A stretch of 64,000 nt of DNA, taken from positions 1,984,001-2,048,000 of the forward strand of contig NZ_UGPW01000001.1 in the NCBI RefSeq assembly GCF_900453105.1, written 5' to 3'. A model generated the notes under the pieces. The model was not told the DNA's origin. It searched no databases and saw nothing but the letters and a program-made list of their open reading frames with translations. This DNA comes from Moraxella ovis (lineage in GTDB: Bacteria > Pseudomonadota > Gammaproteobacteria > Pseudomonadales > Moraxellaceae). The stretch's first letter is position 1. Each line of letters starts with the position of its first letter. Positions 37,692-47,122 of this stretch are shown here, in pieces. The translations under genes and the position numbers were made by a program.

Positions 37692-39092
37692 ATGAACCGC
37701 ACCCCAAAAGTCAGGCATCAACCTTTGGGATGTTTTCACGGCAAAATATTCAGACGACTTTAAACTGCAAGTTCCTAACTATTGTTTTGATGAACACAGC
37801 TACAAACGTACAGCAAAACACTTTAATCTAGATCATAAGCTTGTATAGCTTTGGGTGAAACGTTACCAAGTATAGAGCATAGATTGTATTAAAAGACGAC
37901 ATACAAAAACAGTCTATTACCCAAGTACTGTATAACGAGTCATTCTTGGCAAATCCTTAACTCGGCTTGCCCTAGAGCTATACCTACCACATTATGCTAT
38001 GCTCTCAAACTGGTTAAAAGCTTATCAAAATCATGGGACTGGACCCCAAGCTCATAGGTAGGAAATCTGTGCATAAATCCAACAAGGTAAACTAATCATG
38101 CAAACCTGATGAACAAAAACTGTACCGGTACAAACTCAAGCTAAACTTATTGCTGAACTACAACACTTACGCATGGAGCTTAATGTTATGCAAGAGTTAG
38201 AAGCCTTGGAGCGTCAGCAAACAAAAAGCAAATCATCTCAAACAAAATCACAGTGATTGATGAGCAATTAATGGCTTATCTTGTTATGGCACCAGCAACT
38301 TTTAATTATTGTCTCAAGCAATTAAAGCAAGTAGATAATCAACAACAAATCAAAGACAAAATCAAAAATACATATCATTCTTATCAAAGTAGATATAGTT
38401 ATCGCAGAATTACCTTTGCCCTAAAACAGATGTGCTTCGCTATCAACCATAAAAAATACATCAGCTCATGAAGCATTTGGGACTTAAAACATTGATTCGG
38501 AGTAAACGTAGATTTAGTAATTATCAGGCTAAGTTAGGTAAATCTGCTGGCAATGCAGTCATTCGTGATTTTAAAGCAAGTACACCCAATTAAAAATCGG
38601 CAACAGATGTGACTAAATTTAAATTGGTGGATAAACAAGGCAATACCAAAAAGCTTTACTTATCACCCATCAACCATTTATTTAAGGAAGATATTATCAG
38701 CTATCAGATGTATATCAGTCCAAATTATGACTTGGTTAGTAAGATACTTGATCAAGCACCAAAGAGACGACAAGCAGGTGGTAATGGCAGCAATCATCAT
38801 CAAATGTTCATGCATTCTGATCAAGGCTAGCACTATCAAATGCAAAACTATCAACAAACCTTAAAAGATAATAAAATCATTCAAAGCATTTCAAGAAAAG
38901 GCAATTGCTTGGATAATGCAGCGACAGAAACCTTTTTTGGCATACTAAAAGAAAAAATCTTCTTTCATGGTAAATACTAAAGAAGATTTACATCCATTGA
39001 TAAACTAAAAAAATAATTGATGAATATATTGATCATGCAATCATAATAGAATTAAAGAGAAAATTAAAAGGACTAAGCCCTATGCGGTACAG
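37692..39092 (+). mobile_element. Degenerate IS3-family insertion sequence
   Basis: Ends resemble each other in inverted orientation (TGAACCGCACCCCAAAAGTC at the left; GACTAAGCCCTATGCGGTACA at the right). Inside are broken OrfA pieces (YSDDFKLQV, KRTAKHFNLDHKLV, then AKLIAELQHLRMELNVMQEL at 38137-38255) and OrfB pieces (SRYSYRRITFAL, MHSDQG, SRKGNCLDNAATETFFGILK near 38890). Many stops and shifts show it is long dead. It separates the catB promoter from benK and the LysR gene. Confidence 0.8.
38121..38132. repeat. 12-bp palindrome TGTACCGGTACA, site D
   Basis: An exact copy inside the OrfA remnant of the IS3-family element. Sequence on the left reads KPDEQK and on the right TQAKLIAELQ in a different frame. 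Taking out about 11 bases at the palindrome would join them in one frame, so it looks inserted. The element is otherwise decayed, so this reconstruction is weak. Confidence 0.85.
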
Positions 39093-39199
39093 ACACTTAG
39101 CCCTTGGTCAAAACGCTAAATTCAAACCCAATCTTTAATCTTAATTGTCTAAGAATTGGCGGTCGGTTCATTATCAAGCGCTTTTTTATTATCCGAGCC

Positions 39200-40543
39200 T
39201 TACTTGGTACTAGAATTTTTGATATCCACCAAGAATATCGCTACTGCTGCAATCAGACCAGGAATTGCTATTGCCATAAAGTTCATTTGATGAGCGAGTT
39301 GCAAGCTAAGCAAAGCGCCTGTAAGTACAGGACCAACGATTGCTCCAACCCTTCCTACACCAGAGGCAAAACCCATGCCTGTGGAACGCACCGCAGACGG
39401 ATAGTATTGCGAAACAAAAGTATAAAGTAAGATTTGAGAACCGATGGTCGCTGCACCTGCAATAGCAATAAGTGTATATAACACAGGAGCTGGACTATTA
39501 AACCCCAACAAAACAAGCGAGACTGCACCTAGCGTAAACATCGATACTAAAACAGGTTTTATATGAAAACGATCAGCAAGCACGCCACCGCCAATCGCAC
39601 CAATCATGCCGCCGATATTTAAAGCAAACAGAAACAGCATACTTGCTCCCAATGAATACCCTGCACCAATCATCAGCTTAGGTAACCAGCTCGCAAGCGC
39701 ATAAACCATTAACAGGCACATAAAGAAAGCAACCCAGAACATGATGGTGCTGACCGTTCTACGCTGCTGAAACAAAGCTTTCAAAGGAGCGGAATCCTCT
39801 GATGTTACCACAATTGGTTCAATCTCATAATCTTTATTGGAATACGCAGGGTCTATTTTAGTAATGATTTTTTTAGCCTCGTCATCAAGGCCCTTGCGTT
39901 TTAGATAAAACAACGATTCTGGCAACATCGCCCAAATGATTGGCAATAAAAGTACAGGAATACCGGCCAGCATAAACACAATCTGCCAACCATGCACAGG
40001 CACAAGAGCTTTACCTAGCAAAGCTGATGCCATACCTCCAATGGCATAACCACTAAACATCACCGCAACTAGTGTACTTTTCATACGCTTTGGAGCAAAC
40101 TCGGTTGTCAGTGCCACCACATTAGGCATAACCCCACCAATCCCTAGCCCAGCAATAAAACGCAATACAGCAAACTGTATGGGATTCTTAGCAAATGCAC
40201 CCAAAAAGGTAAACCCCGCAAAAAGCAAAATGCAAAGCATAATCGTCTTTTTTCGCCCCAGCTTATCGGATAATGTCCCAAAACCAATCGCCCCAAACAT
40301 CATACCAAACAATGCAGAACTGGCAAGCCATCCAGCTTCCACTGATGTCAAACTCCATTGCTCCATTAATAAGGGTAGAGCCACCCCATAAATGGCCAAA
40401 TCATATCCATCAAAAATAATAATAAGCAAACACCACAACAAGACCGTCCAATGAAATGTTGTAAATTTAGCATGGTCAATAAAATCATCAATACTCACCT
40501 GCTCAGGTTTGTTGGCTGCTGTTTGAAAAACCTGTTCGCTCAT
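39200..40543 (-). CDS. benK: AAHS-family MFS transporter of aromatic acids (BenK-type)
   Basis: 447 residues, 12 membrane segments. It has the AAHS signature DGYDLAIYGVALP in the first helix, GTLSDKLGRKKTIM in loop 2-3, RFIAGLGIGGVMPN in helix 4-5 and a long central cytoplasmic loop. The start is ATG at 40543 behind GGAGTGGTT. Divergent from the LysR gene, as benK-type genes often are. It likely imports benzoate with protons, in addition to BenE. Confidence 0.85.
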   Translation of the reverse strand: MSEQVFQTAANKPEQVSIDDFIDHAKFTTFHWTVLLWCLLIIIFDGYDLAIYGVALPLLMEQWSLTSVEAGWLASSALFGMMFGAIGFGTLSDKLGRKKTIMLCILLFAGFTFLGAFAKNPIQFAVLRFIAGLGIGGVMPNVVALTTEFAPKRMKSTLVAVMFSGYAIGGMASALLGKALVPVHGWQIVFMLAGIPVLLLPIIWAMLPESLFYLKRKGLDDEAKKIITKIDPAYSNKDYEIEPIVVTSEDSAPLKALFQQRRTVSTIMFWVAFFMCLLMVYALASWLPKLMIGAGYSLGASMLFLFALNIGGMIGAIGGGVLADRFHIKPVLVSMFTLGAVSLVLLGFNSPAPVLYTLIAIAGAATIGSQILLYTFVSQYYPSAVRSTGMGFASGVGRVGAIVGPVLTGALLSLQLAHQMNFMAIAIPGLIAAVAIFLVDIKNSSTK

Positions 40544-40882
40544 AACCACTCCTTAGTTAAAAAATATGGCAAAATTTTCACAAAAATCTTTTTACAACTC
40601 AACTGGCTAAATTTTTTTCAAATTTTGACTAGTTGTAGGTGCAAATTTATTTGATTCTTAAAGAAATTGCAAAATCAAATAGATATGGATTTAGACTATT
40701 TTGGTATAAAACCATACTTATCTAAACAATTAAAAATAAATATATTACATAATTAACTGAAATTATTAGTATTTTTATTTTTTTAAATACTCATTAGATA
40801 GATTACCTATAAAAAAATACTTTAAAAATATAATAATTTTTGATATCTTATACATACAAATACAAAATTAGGGAATAAAGAT
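40544..40882. promoter_or_regulatory. Divergent control region between benK and the LysR gene
   Basis: 339 bp of very AT-rich sequence with no gene. GTAT-N6-ATAC at 40704-40717 is an inverted relative of the BenM/CatM half-sites, and LysR proteins usually bind between themselves and a divergent target. I see no perfect ATAC-N7-GTAT here. The binding site is therefore only suggested. Confidence 0.4.
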
Positions 40883-41857
40883 ATGGATATTCGACATCTC
40901 AAATACTTTGTTGCTGTGGTAGAGGAGCAAAGTTTCACTAAGGCCTCCGAACGACTATTCATCGCTCAACCGCCACTAAGTCGACAAATCCAAAATCTAG
41001 AAGATGAGCTAGGTTTACCTCTTCTAGAGCGCGGTAGCCGACCTATTAATACAACCGAGGCGGGGCAATTTTTTTATCAATATGCCAAAAGAATTTTGGG
41101 CAATATGGAACAGATGGTTTCCATGACAAGAAGAGTGGGACAGGCCGATAAAACCTTAAAGGTAGGCTTTGTCGGCTCCCTGCTTTTAGGGTTATTGCCA
41201 CAGGTTATTTTTGAATTTAGAAAACTATTGCCCAGCGTCAATATCGAACTCGTTGAAATGGGCACTTTCGAACAACTTGAGGCACTCAAATCAGGCAAAA
41301 TTGATGTGGGTTTTGGTCGGCTAAAATTTAGCGATCCTGCCATCGCAAGGGTTTTACTCAGAGATGAATCATTGGTACTGGCAGTCAATGAGCACGAAGC
41401 ACGTTTTATCAATTTTGACGGGGTGTATTTGAGTGATATCACTGATGAGGTGCTTTGGTGTTATCCAAATGTTGGCGATCAAACCTTCGCAAACTACATT
41501 GAAAATATCTTTGCTGAGCATGGTCTTAGCCCAAAAGGTATTCGGCATATTTCCAATATTCAAATGGCACTTGGGATGGTCGCATCGGGCGAAGGTATGT
41601 CCATCGTTCCACAAAACAGTAGAGCCATCTCAATGACAAACCTTAAATATCTACCCATACTAGACGCCGGTGCAGTCAGCCCTATATTTTTATCTTATCG
41701 AAATGGGGATGATGGTGAATTCATTCAATTATTATTAAAAACTATTGAAACAATCTACCGGCGAATCGGAATTAATCAACAAATAGCCTTAAACCACCAA
41801 TCTGATCTTTGTACCGGTACAACTATTTTCAAACAACCCCTAAGAGGGCTCTGTTAA
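40883..41857 (+). CDS. LysR-type regulator of the BenM/CatM group
   Basis: 324 residues. The N-terminal helix-turn-helix MDIRHLKYFVAVVEEQSFTK ... ERLFIAQPPLSRQIQNLEDE and the effector domain (GSLLLGLLPQVIFEFRKLLP) are typical of BenM and CatM, which respond to benzoate and cis,cis-muconate. It probably activates the operon from the site at 37629. The 12-bp palindrome lies at codons 309-313, and the residues beyond it have no family resemblance, so the native C-terminus has been replaced or extended. Proteins of this group are close to 304 residues, so function is likely kept. Confidence 0.85.
   Translation: MDIRHLKYFVAVVEEQSFTKASERLFIAQPPLSRQIQNLEDELGLPLLERGSRPINTTEAGQFFYQYAKRILGNMEQMVSMTRRVGQADKTLKVGFVGSLLLGLLPQVIFEFRKLLPSVNIELVEMGTFEQLEALKSGKIDVGFGRLKFSDPAIARVLLRDESLVLAVNEHEARFINFDGVYLSDITDEVLWCYPNVGDQTFANYIENIFAEHGLSPKGIRHISNIQMALGMVASGEGMSIVPQNSRAISMTNLKYLPILDAGAVSPIFLSYRNGDDGEFIQLLLKTIETIYRRIGINQQIALNHQSDLCTGTTIFKQPLRGLC
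41810..41821. repeat. 12-bp palindrome TGTACCGGTACA, site E
   Basis: An exact copy in the last codons of the LysR gene. Beyond it the sequence changes to decayed Fic/Xre genes. It is the right end of the catabolic cargo as measured by the palindromes. Confidence 0.9.
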
Positions 41858-41883
41858 AAACTGCCGCTTCTTTTTAACAGAGC
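41848..41883. terminator. Perfect 13-bp hairpin after the LysR gene
   Basis: GCTCTGTTAAAAA, a 10-base loop, TTTTTAACAGAGC. It can end transcription of the LysR gene whose stop codon lies inside its left arm. The termini could also be the two inverted ends of a fully deleted insertion element. Confidence 0.5.
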
Positions 41884-41943
41884 TTGTGTAGTTATTTAAG
41901 ATGCTAAACCGCACGTCTGGGTGTCGAGCTTATCACATCAATC

Positions 41944-42126
41944 CTACTTCACCAACAAATACCCCTTGCCGCGACCATTACGCACAGTGGTTGCCAATCC
42001 CATATTCTCAAGTTCATTGAGTAGCTTACGAGCGGTACTGTCTGAGATGCTAAGCTCATTAGACACTTGTTTGGCGGTCAAAACTTGATCAGCCGGTGTA
42101 TTTGTGAGTAGCTGAACTGATAGCTA
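41944..42126 (-). pseudogene. Winged-helix C-terminal fragment (Fic-associated type)
   Basis: Reads LTAKQVSNELSISDSTARKLLNELENMGL followed by a short wing and GKGYLLVK. Such winged helices end DUF4172/Fic proteins and some regulators. It is in frame with the Xre gene upstream, separated only by a TAG at 42126-42124. It may be a C-terminal part of that protein or a leftover of a Fic gene. Confidence 0.45.
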
Positions 42127-42402
42127 CTGATCATAAGCAAGCACCTCGGCGATGGTTTTGGGTTTGATTGCTTCGGGTTTGGTTAATTCCATAAACCGAG
42201 CAATGTCATCCAAAATCATCCACAATAACAAAAAGTTCTTTAAAGAAATATGACCTGTATTCTCAAACCGACGAATGGTTGGCTCAGGAATCAAGGATTT
42301 TTCAGCCAGCACTCGGCGTGACAGCTTAGCATCTTTGCGTTTTTGTTTTAGATAAGCTGCCAAAGCTAAGCGTGCATCAATATCGTCATACAGATGAAGC
42401 AT
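42124..42402 (-). CDS. Xre-family regulator, HipB-like
   Basis: About 92 residues from ATG at 42402 behind TTGAGGTGG. The helix-turn-helix reads LAAYLKQKRKDAKLSRRVLAEKSLIPEPTIRRFE and is followed by SLKNFLLLWMILDD, a pattern known from HipB-like antitoxin regulators. No hipA follows. A longer frame reaches 42474, overlapping the Fic remnant by 4 bases. It sits among decayed toxin-antitoxin-type genes at the island end. Confidence 0.6.
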   Translation of the reverse strand: MLHLYDDIDARLALAAYLKQKRKDAKLSRRVLAEKSLIPEPTIRRFENTGHISLKNFLLLWMILDDIARFMELTKPEAIKPKTIAEVLAYDQ

Positions 42403-42470
42403 AACCACCTCAACTTGTTTTAATTTTGATATTATTTTATCAAATTCATGTATTAACAACTTTTTTGTAG

Positions 42471-42999
42471 TCATCCCACAAGACAGTTCAGCTCATAACT
42501 TTGACTATGTCCAGAAGCTAGTGACTTCACCAAAATTCCTTTTTCAACCAAATCATTGGGGTCTCTTAGAGCGGTATCTGTAGATACTTTTGTGATCCCC
42601 GCCCATTTTTTGGTGGTAAGCTTGCCATAAAAACCATCCCAAAGCTTATTGATCATCACCACCTGCCGTGGATTGAGTGATGTATGGCGATACGTATGTT
42701 AAGACTGTGACTTAGCGACAACCTTTTGTGACTGGGCAAGTGCTTGTGTCAAAGCCGCTTCTAGATTGGTTAAAAACCAAATTAGCCATTCGGTGGCTAA
42801 TGCTAAGCCCTTTTGAGTCTGTTCAAGTATGTGATAACACTCACGACGATTGGCAAAAATTTGTGCGGACATACTATAAAATCGCTGCGGACTACCATCG
42901 CTTTTGGCGAGCATCCTCAGTGAGTGCACGAGTCAGACGATCGTTACCATCATCAAATGAATGTAGCGTAACAAACCACAGGTATGCAAGTATATTCAT
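42471..42999 (-). pseudogene. Fic-family AMP-transferase remnant
   Basis: YLWFVTLHSFDDGNDRLTRAL is the Fic motif (HxFxDGNxR). One frameshift follows near 42935, then KSDGSPQRFYSMSAQIFANR, an in-frame TAA near 42700, and the winged-helix end INKLWDGFYGKLTTKKWAGI. The N-terminal half is missing. The motif itself deviates (Ser for Pro, Asp for Gly), fitting relaxed selection. Upstream 43000-43436 is AT-rich and holds no gene I can support. Confidence 0.7.
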
Positions 43000-43436
43000 G
43001 AATAAACGCATCAACCATCACCATTCTAAATTTCACTTCATCTGCGGTTATATACCACATATTCTCCGCAAAATATGCGATAAATAACACCATCAATCAC
43101 CGCAAAATTGGCATACCAAATCCCAAACCCAACTGACAAATTATAAGATTTGAAAAAAGCTTAATATTATTAAATAGAAAATATAAAATTAAAATAATTC
43201 AAATCCATCAATACCTGCAACTTTCATCAGCACGCACAAGGGCAAAAAATTTAAAAATTATGATAAAATACGAAAAATTATGGGGTAAATTTACCCTATT
43301 GTTTTTCGTACCAAGATATAAAAAACCATCAAAGCGTGCAATCAGCATCCACACTGATAATAATCATAAGATATTGATATATAAAGAGATTATTTAAGGT
43401 AAAATAAGGGTATCTAGCGAAAAATAGTCGCCCGAG

Positions 43437-43482
43437 ATTGCCAAGGTTGGGGTCGCGAGTTCGAATCTCGTTTCCCGCTCCA
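43437..43482 (+). other. Attachment-site copy 2: 3' half of tRNA-Gly(GCC)
   Basis: Identical over 46 bases to 21153-21198, again from the anticodon loop to CCA with no 5' half. It marks the right end of the catabolic island. The intact tRNA-Gly gene should lie to the left of this window if the two islands integrated in tandem. Confidence 0.85.
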
Positions 43483-43488
43483 ATTTTT

Positions 43489-43521
43489 AAAAAGCCTAAA
43501 TCGTATGATTTAGGCTTTTTT
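43489..43521 (+). terminator. Rho-independent terminator downstream of tRNA-Gly fragment 2
   Basis: AAAAAGCCTAAATC, loop, GATTTAGGCTTTTTT, homologous to 21205-21237; similarity continues about 35 bases further to AATAAAAAT with a few differences. Confidence 0.8.
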
Positions 43522-43552
43522 GTTGTTTAAATTCAATGGTTTATAATAAAAA

Positions 43553-43917
43553 TGGGGCTGTACTAGAATAACACCAATGTTATACTAGTTTTATGAAGTA
43601 ACCCATTGCAAACTAAGCAAAATAGCATTGTCTATACTGATAGCTATAAAAGCTACAATGCGCTTGATATGAGTGATTTTAAGCGATTTAGAATTAATCA
43701 TTCTAAAGAATTTGCAAAAGATCATAATCACATCAATGTCATTAAAAACCTCTGGAGTCAAGCCAAATGAGTACTTAGAAAATACAATGGCATTGACAAG
43801 AAAAACTTTCATCTTTTTATCAAAGAATGCGAGTTTCGTTTTAACTATGGCACACCCTAATCGGCTTAAAATACTGAGAAAATGGTGTGGGATTTAGGCT
43901 GATCTAGTACAGTCCCA
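43553..43917 (+). mobile_element. Internally deleted IS1595/IS1016-type element
   Basis: 365 bp with ends TGGGGCTGTACTAGA and TCTAGTACAGTCCCA. It contains only the C-terminal transposase part (YTDSYKSYNALDMSDF, HNHINVIKNLWSQAK, then a stop, LRKYNGIDKKNFHLFIKECEF). It has lost the N-terminal two thirds and cannot transpose alone. It sits 32 bases after the att terminator, at the border with core genes. Confidence 0.75.
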
Positions 43918-43981
43918 AATAAAAAATCGGAAGTGGTTTACTTGCAATTTTTTTATATTTATCGAAGGTTTATGATAAGTA

Positions 43982-44287
43982 TTAATCTTCAACTTCGCTT
44001 TTTAGAACTTTACCAGTTCTGGCATCGACAGACACGTCATATTCAACGCCGCGATCAGCCAATACTTCTACGTCAAAATGCGCACCAAGACGATTGTCGT
44101 GATCAAATTCGACTTTCTTCACGCTCACGCCTTTGACATGCGCTTTGGCGATCTCGCCTGCTTTAGCTTGGCTGATGTATTGGTCTTTATTTTGCTCATA
44201 GATGCGTACCTCATCGTCTGCCATGGCAGGCGCAGCGAGTAGTGCTGCTGCAGTAGATAGTGCTAGCGCAGATAAAATACGTTTCAT
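43982..44287 (-). CDS. Periplasmic PepSY-domain protein
   Basis: 101 residues. The signal peptide MKRILSALALSTAAALLAAPAMA is followed by one PepSY domain (YISQAKAGEIAKAHVKG ... FDVEVLADRGVEYDVSVDARTG). GGAG precedes the ATG. Single PepSY proteins are thought to bind or restrain periplasmic proteases; the specific role is unknown. First core gene right of the island. Confidence 0.8.
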   Translation of the reverse strand: MKRILSALALSTAAALLAAPAMADDEVRIYEQNKDQYISQAKAGEIAKAHVKGVSVKKVEFDHDNRLGAHFDVEVLADRGVEYDVSVDARTGKVLKSEVED

Positions 44288-44463
44288 AAGGTTCTCCTAT
44301 TAGATCATGTTTGTATTATAACTTAAAATTGGCAAATCAGTTGGTTTGATAAATCGATGTTTTGTATTAAAAATATCAATCAAAAGACTTTTGGATGACC
44401 CATTCATCATAATTTGCCAAATGAGCTTGCCTGTTTTTTAATCATATCTAAAATTTAGCAAAA

Positions 44464-45897
44464 TCAACTGACTTTGGCAAATAGGATTTGTCTAAGTTCT
44501 GTATCACTTTTATGCTGCAAATGATCGCGGCGCATGGCATAAAAAGCCACCCCCAAAACCACCCAAACCGCAAGGGCGTAACGCGATGGCGTGCTAAGTG
44601 CGCCCACCGAATCAGGCAGCAATAAAAGCAACAAAAAACCCACCGAAATTAGCATACCCAACAATCCAAATACCTGCTGGATTTGGCTTGGTGATTGGGC
44701 ATGAATGCCGAACACCGACCCATCACGGCCCAATTTATAAGCGCAAGCACAGGTATAAAAAAACGTAATCGCAATGCCCACGCTCGTCATGTCCACAATC
44801 CACAACAGTGCCGCGCGCCCAAACCAAGGACTGATTAAGCACAATACCATGATGGCATAGAATGCTGTCGATGGCGTACCATGCCTAGGATTTAGCCTGC
44901 CAAATACCGGTGGTAACATCTGGCTACGGCTTAGCGTCAGTACGACACGGCTCGCCGCCACATAAAAGCCGTTCAAGCCCGTCAATACGCCCATGCTCAC
45001 CGCCACCACCATGAGCGCAAGTCCAGACTTGCCCATCACCAATGAGATCGCCACACCCGTCTCCCATGAGCTGCTGCCAAATGCCGCCATGTTATCCCCA
45101 AAAGCGAATGCCGCTGCCGTAATGACCATAATGTACAAAAAGCTTGCGCTGATGATGCTTGCGATGAGTAACTTCATGATCTTACTGGCGGAGAATCGAA
45201 ACTCGCCTGCCAACTGTGGAATTCCATCAAACCCTACGTACGCCCAAGGCGCAAACGCAACGATCGCACTCACCGCCGACCAGAATCCAACCTGTGCCGG
45301 CGGAGATAATGGCAATGATGAATCTTGTGAGGCAAAATGAAAGCCTGTACCGACCAACACCGTCACCACCGCAATTAGCATGAGCACCACCGCCAAAAAC
45401 TGCACGCGACCTGAAATGGCGGTATTCTTAGCATTCAAATAAGCAAAACCAATCAAAAACAACGACGATACCGCCACTTCAGGCGCATAAATCGTCCAGC
45501 CTGATATCTCATACAAAGCACCCTGCATCATGACCTCAGGGATGATTAGGCGAAGCACTAGCGTGACTGCTGAGGCATTCAGCGAGATGATGCCTGCATA
45601 ACCCAACATCAGCGCCCACCCAGCGATGAATCCATGCGTCCGCCCAAACGTCGCCAGCGCAAAGGCAATCCCACCGCCCGTCACCGGCAAAGACTTGGTG
45701 GCATAGCCATAATTCACCGCGATGACGCCGATCAATAACGTACCGATAATAAAACCTGTCACCACCGCCAGCAGCCCCGATGAAGACAGCCATTCATAGG
45801 GCAGCACAAATGCACCCCAACCCACTGCCGAGCCCACTGCCATGGCATAGACCCAGCTGACTTTAAATCCTTGTTTTGACTGACTAGATTCACTCAT
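44464..45897 (-). CDS. APC-family amino acid/polyamine permease
   Basis: 477 residues, about 12 membrane segments, with the APC helix 1 pattern (YAMAVGSAVGWGAFVLP) and VGFDGIPQLAGEFR in the middle. It is 70 bases downstream of the tauD-like gene in the same direction, so the two may take up and degrade the same compound, for instance a sulfonate or amino acid derivative. The substrate is not predictable. Confidence 0.8.
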   Translation of the reverse strand: MSESSQSKQGFKVSWVYAMAVGSAVGWGAFVLPYEWLSSSGLLAVVTGFIIGTLLIGVIAVNYGYATKSLPVTGGGIAFALATFGRTHGFIAGWALMLGYAGIISLNASAVTLVLRLIIPEVMMQGALYEISGWTIYAPEVAVSSLFLIGFAYLNAKNTAISGRVQFLAVVLMLIAVVTVLVGTGFHFASQDSSLPLSPPAQVGFWSAVSAIVAFAPWAYVGFDGIPQLAGEFRFSASKIMKLLIASIISASFLYIMVITAAAFAFGDNMAAFGSSSWETGVAISLVMGKSGLALMVVAVSMGVLTGLNGFYVAASRVVLTLSRSQMLPPVFGRLNPRHGTPSTAFYAIMVLCLISPWFGRAALLWIVDMTSVGIAITFFYTCACAYKLGRDGSVFGIHAQSPSQIQQVFGLLGMLISVGFLLLLLLPDSVGALSTPSRYALAVWVVLGVAFYAMRRDHLQHKSDTELRQILFAKVS

Positions 45898-45967
45898 TGT
45901 TCGTCCTTAATAGATGGTTTTGATCATGATGGTCGGCAGAGAGCTACTGACCGACCCTCAAAGTTCA

Positions 45968-46831
45968 TCACGCAGCACTGCTTGTATAACTTTTATAATA
46001 AGGCTCATCGCCATTTACCGTCGCTCGATGCATGATGCGGTGTGCATCGCCATAATCGAACATCGCCTTATGCTGCGTGCAACGATTGTCCCAAATTGCC
46101 ACATCGCCCTCACGCCACTGCCAACGCAGACGAAACTCTTCTTTGACAGTATGCTCTGTCAAAAAATCAAGCAGCGCCCTACTTTCATCCTCAGACAATC
46201 CCTCAATATGTGAGGTAAATCCTTCACTAACGAACAAAATCGGCTTACCCGTATCAGGGTGCGTGCGCACCACAGGATGCGGCACAGGTGGGTTTTTACG
46301 GTAGATTTCTTCTAGGTGCGCCTTTTCTTCATCGCTCACCCCGCCGAAGCGCTCTTCTGGGAATGACAGACGAATGTCATGAATGGCGGTCAAGCCTTGG
46401 ATTTTTTGCTTGATGTCATCATCAAGCGCCTCGAAAGCTGCCGTACCGCTTGCCCATAGAGTATCACCCCCTGACGATGGGATTTTGACCGCACGAAGTA
46501 CACAGCCCAAGGGTGGCGTCTTACTAAAGGTTACATCGGTATGCCAAAGCTCGTTATCACGCAGGTCGGTTGCATGGCTGTCTAGCACGATGACCTCAGA
46601 GATGTTCGGCACAGTTGGGAAGACAGGATGGATATGCAGACTACCAAATGATCTGGCGAGCTTTACTTGAGCCTCAGTCTGCAAATCCTGATCACGAAAG
46701 AAAATCACTTGATGATCAAGCAGCGCTTGCTTAATCTCGGCCAATATCTCTTCTGTTAGATTATTTAGATCCACACCGTCAATGACGGCGCCGATGGTTG
46801 GTTTGATTGGAGTGATGGTTAAATTTGTCAT
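45968..46831 (-). CDS. TauD/TfdA-family 2-oxoglutarate-dependent dioxygenase
   Basis: 287 residues from ATG at 46831 behind GGAAAG. Iron ligands are in ELWHTDVTF (HxD) and CTQHKAMFD (His), and the 2-oxoglutarate Arg in HRIMHRATV. Family members hydroxylate taurine, other sulfonates or aryloxyacids, releasing sulfite or aldehydes. It precedes the APC permease. The 291 bp from 46832 to 47122 hold no gene. Confidence 0.85.
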   Translation of the reverse strand: MTNLTITPIKPTIGAVIDGVDLNNLTEEILAEIKQALLDHQVIFFRDQDLQTEAQVKLARSFGSLHIHPVFPTVPNISEVIVLDSHATDLRDNELWHTDVTFSKTPPLGCVLRAVKIPSSGGDTLWASGTAAFEALDDDIKQKIQGLTAIHDIRLSFPEERFGGVSDEEKAHLEEIYRKNPPVPHPVVRTHPDTGKPILFVSEGFTSHIEGLSEDESRALLDFLTEHTVKEEFRLRWQWREGDVAIWDNRCTQHKAMFDYGDAHRIMHRATVNGDEPYYKSYTSSAA

Positions 46832-47122
46832 GGCACTTTCCAATAAAATGGGTTGATTATCAACAAAAACTACAGTGCCATTATGTTAATAATAAGCCTG
46901 CCAAATTTAAAACAACAAAACCGAATTAAGTAAGTAGCGATCAGCATAACGATCACCCAAAGGCAATTTAATCCATTTCAAAATACTCATTGAACGCACT
47001 CAAAATCACACCCAAACACCGCGCCAGTACTGCCAAAATTTGTCAAAAATCTAGCTGACGATGGGTGGGAATTTTGTTATACTAAATCAAAAGGGCATGT
47101 CGCCCATCACAAGGAGAATGCG

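Noticed and set aside
41848..41883. A complete tiny transposable element (MITE)
   Set aside because: Only one 13-bp hairpin is present with no clear target duplication or second copy in the window; a terminator explains it as well.
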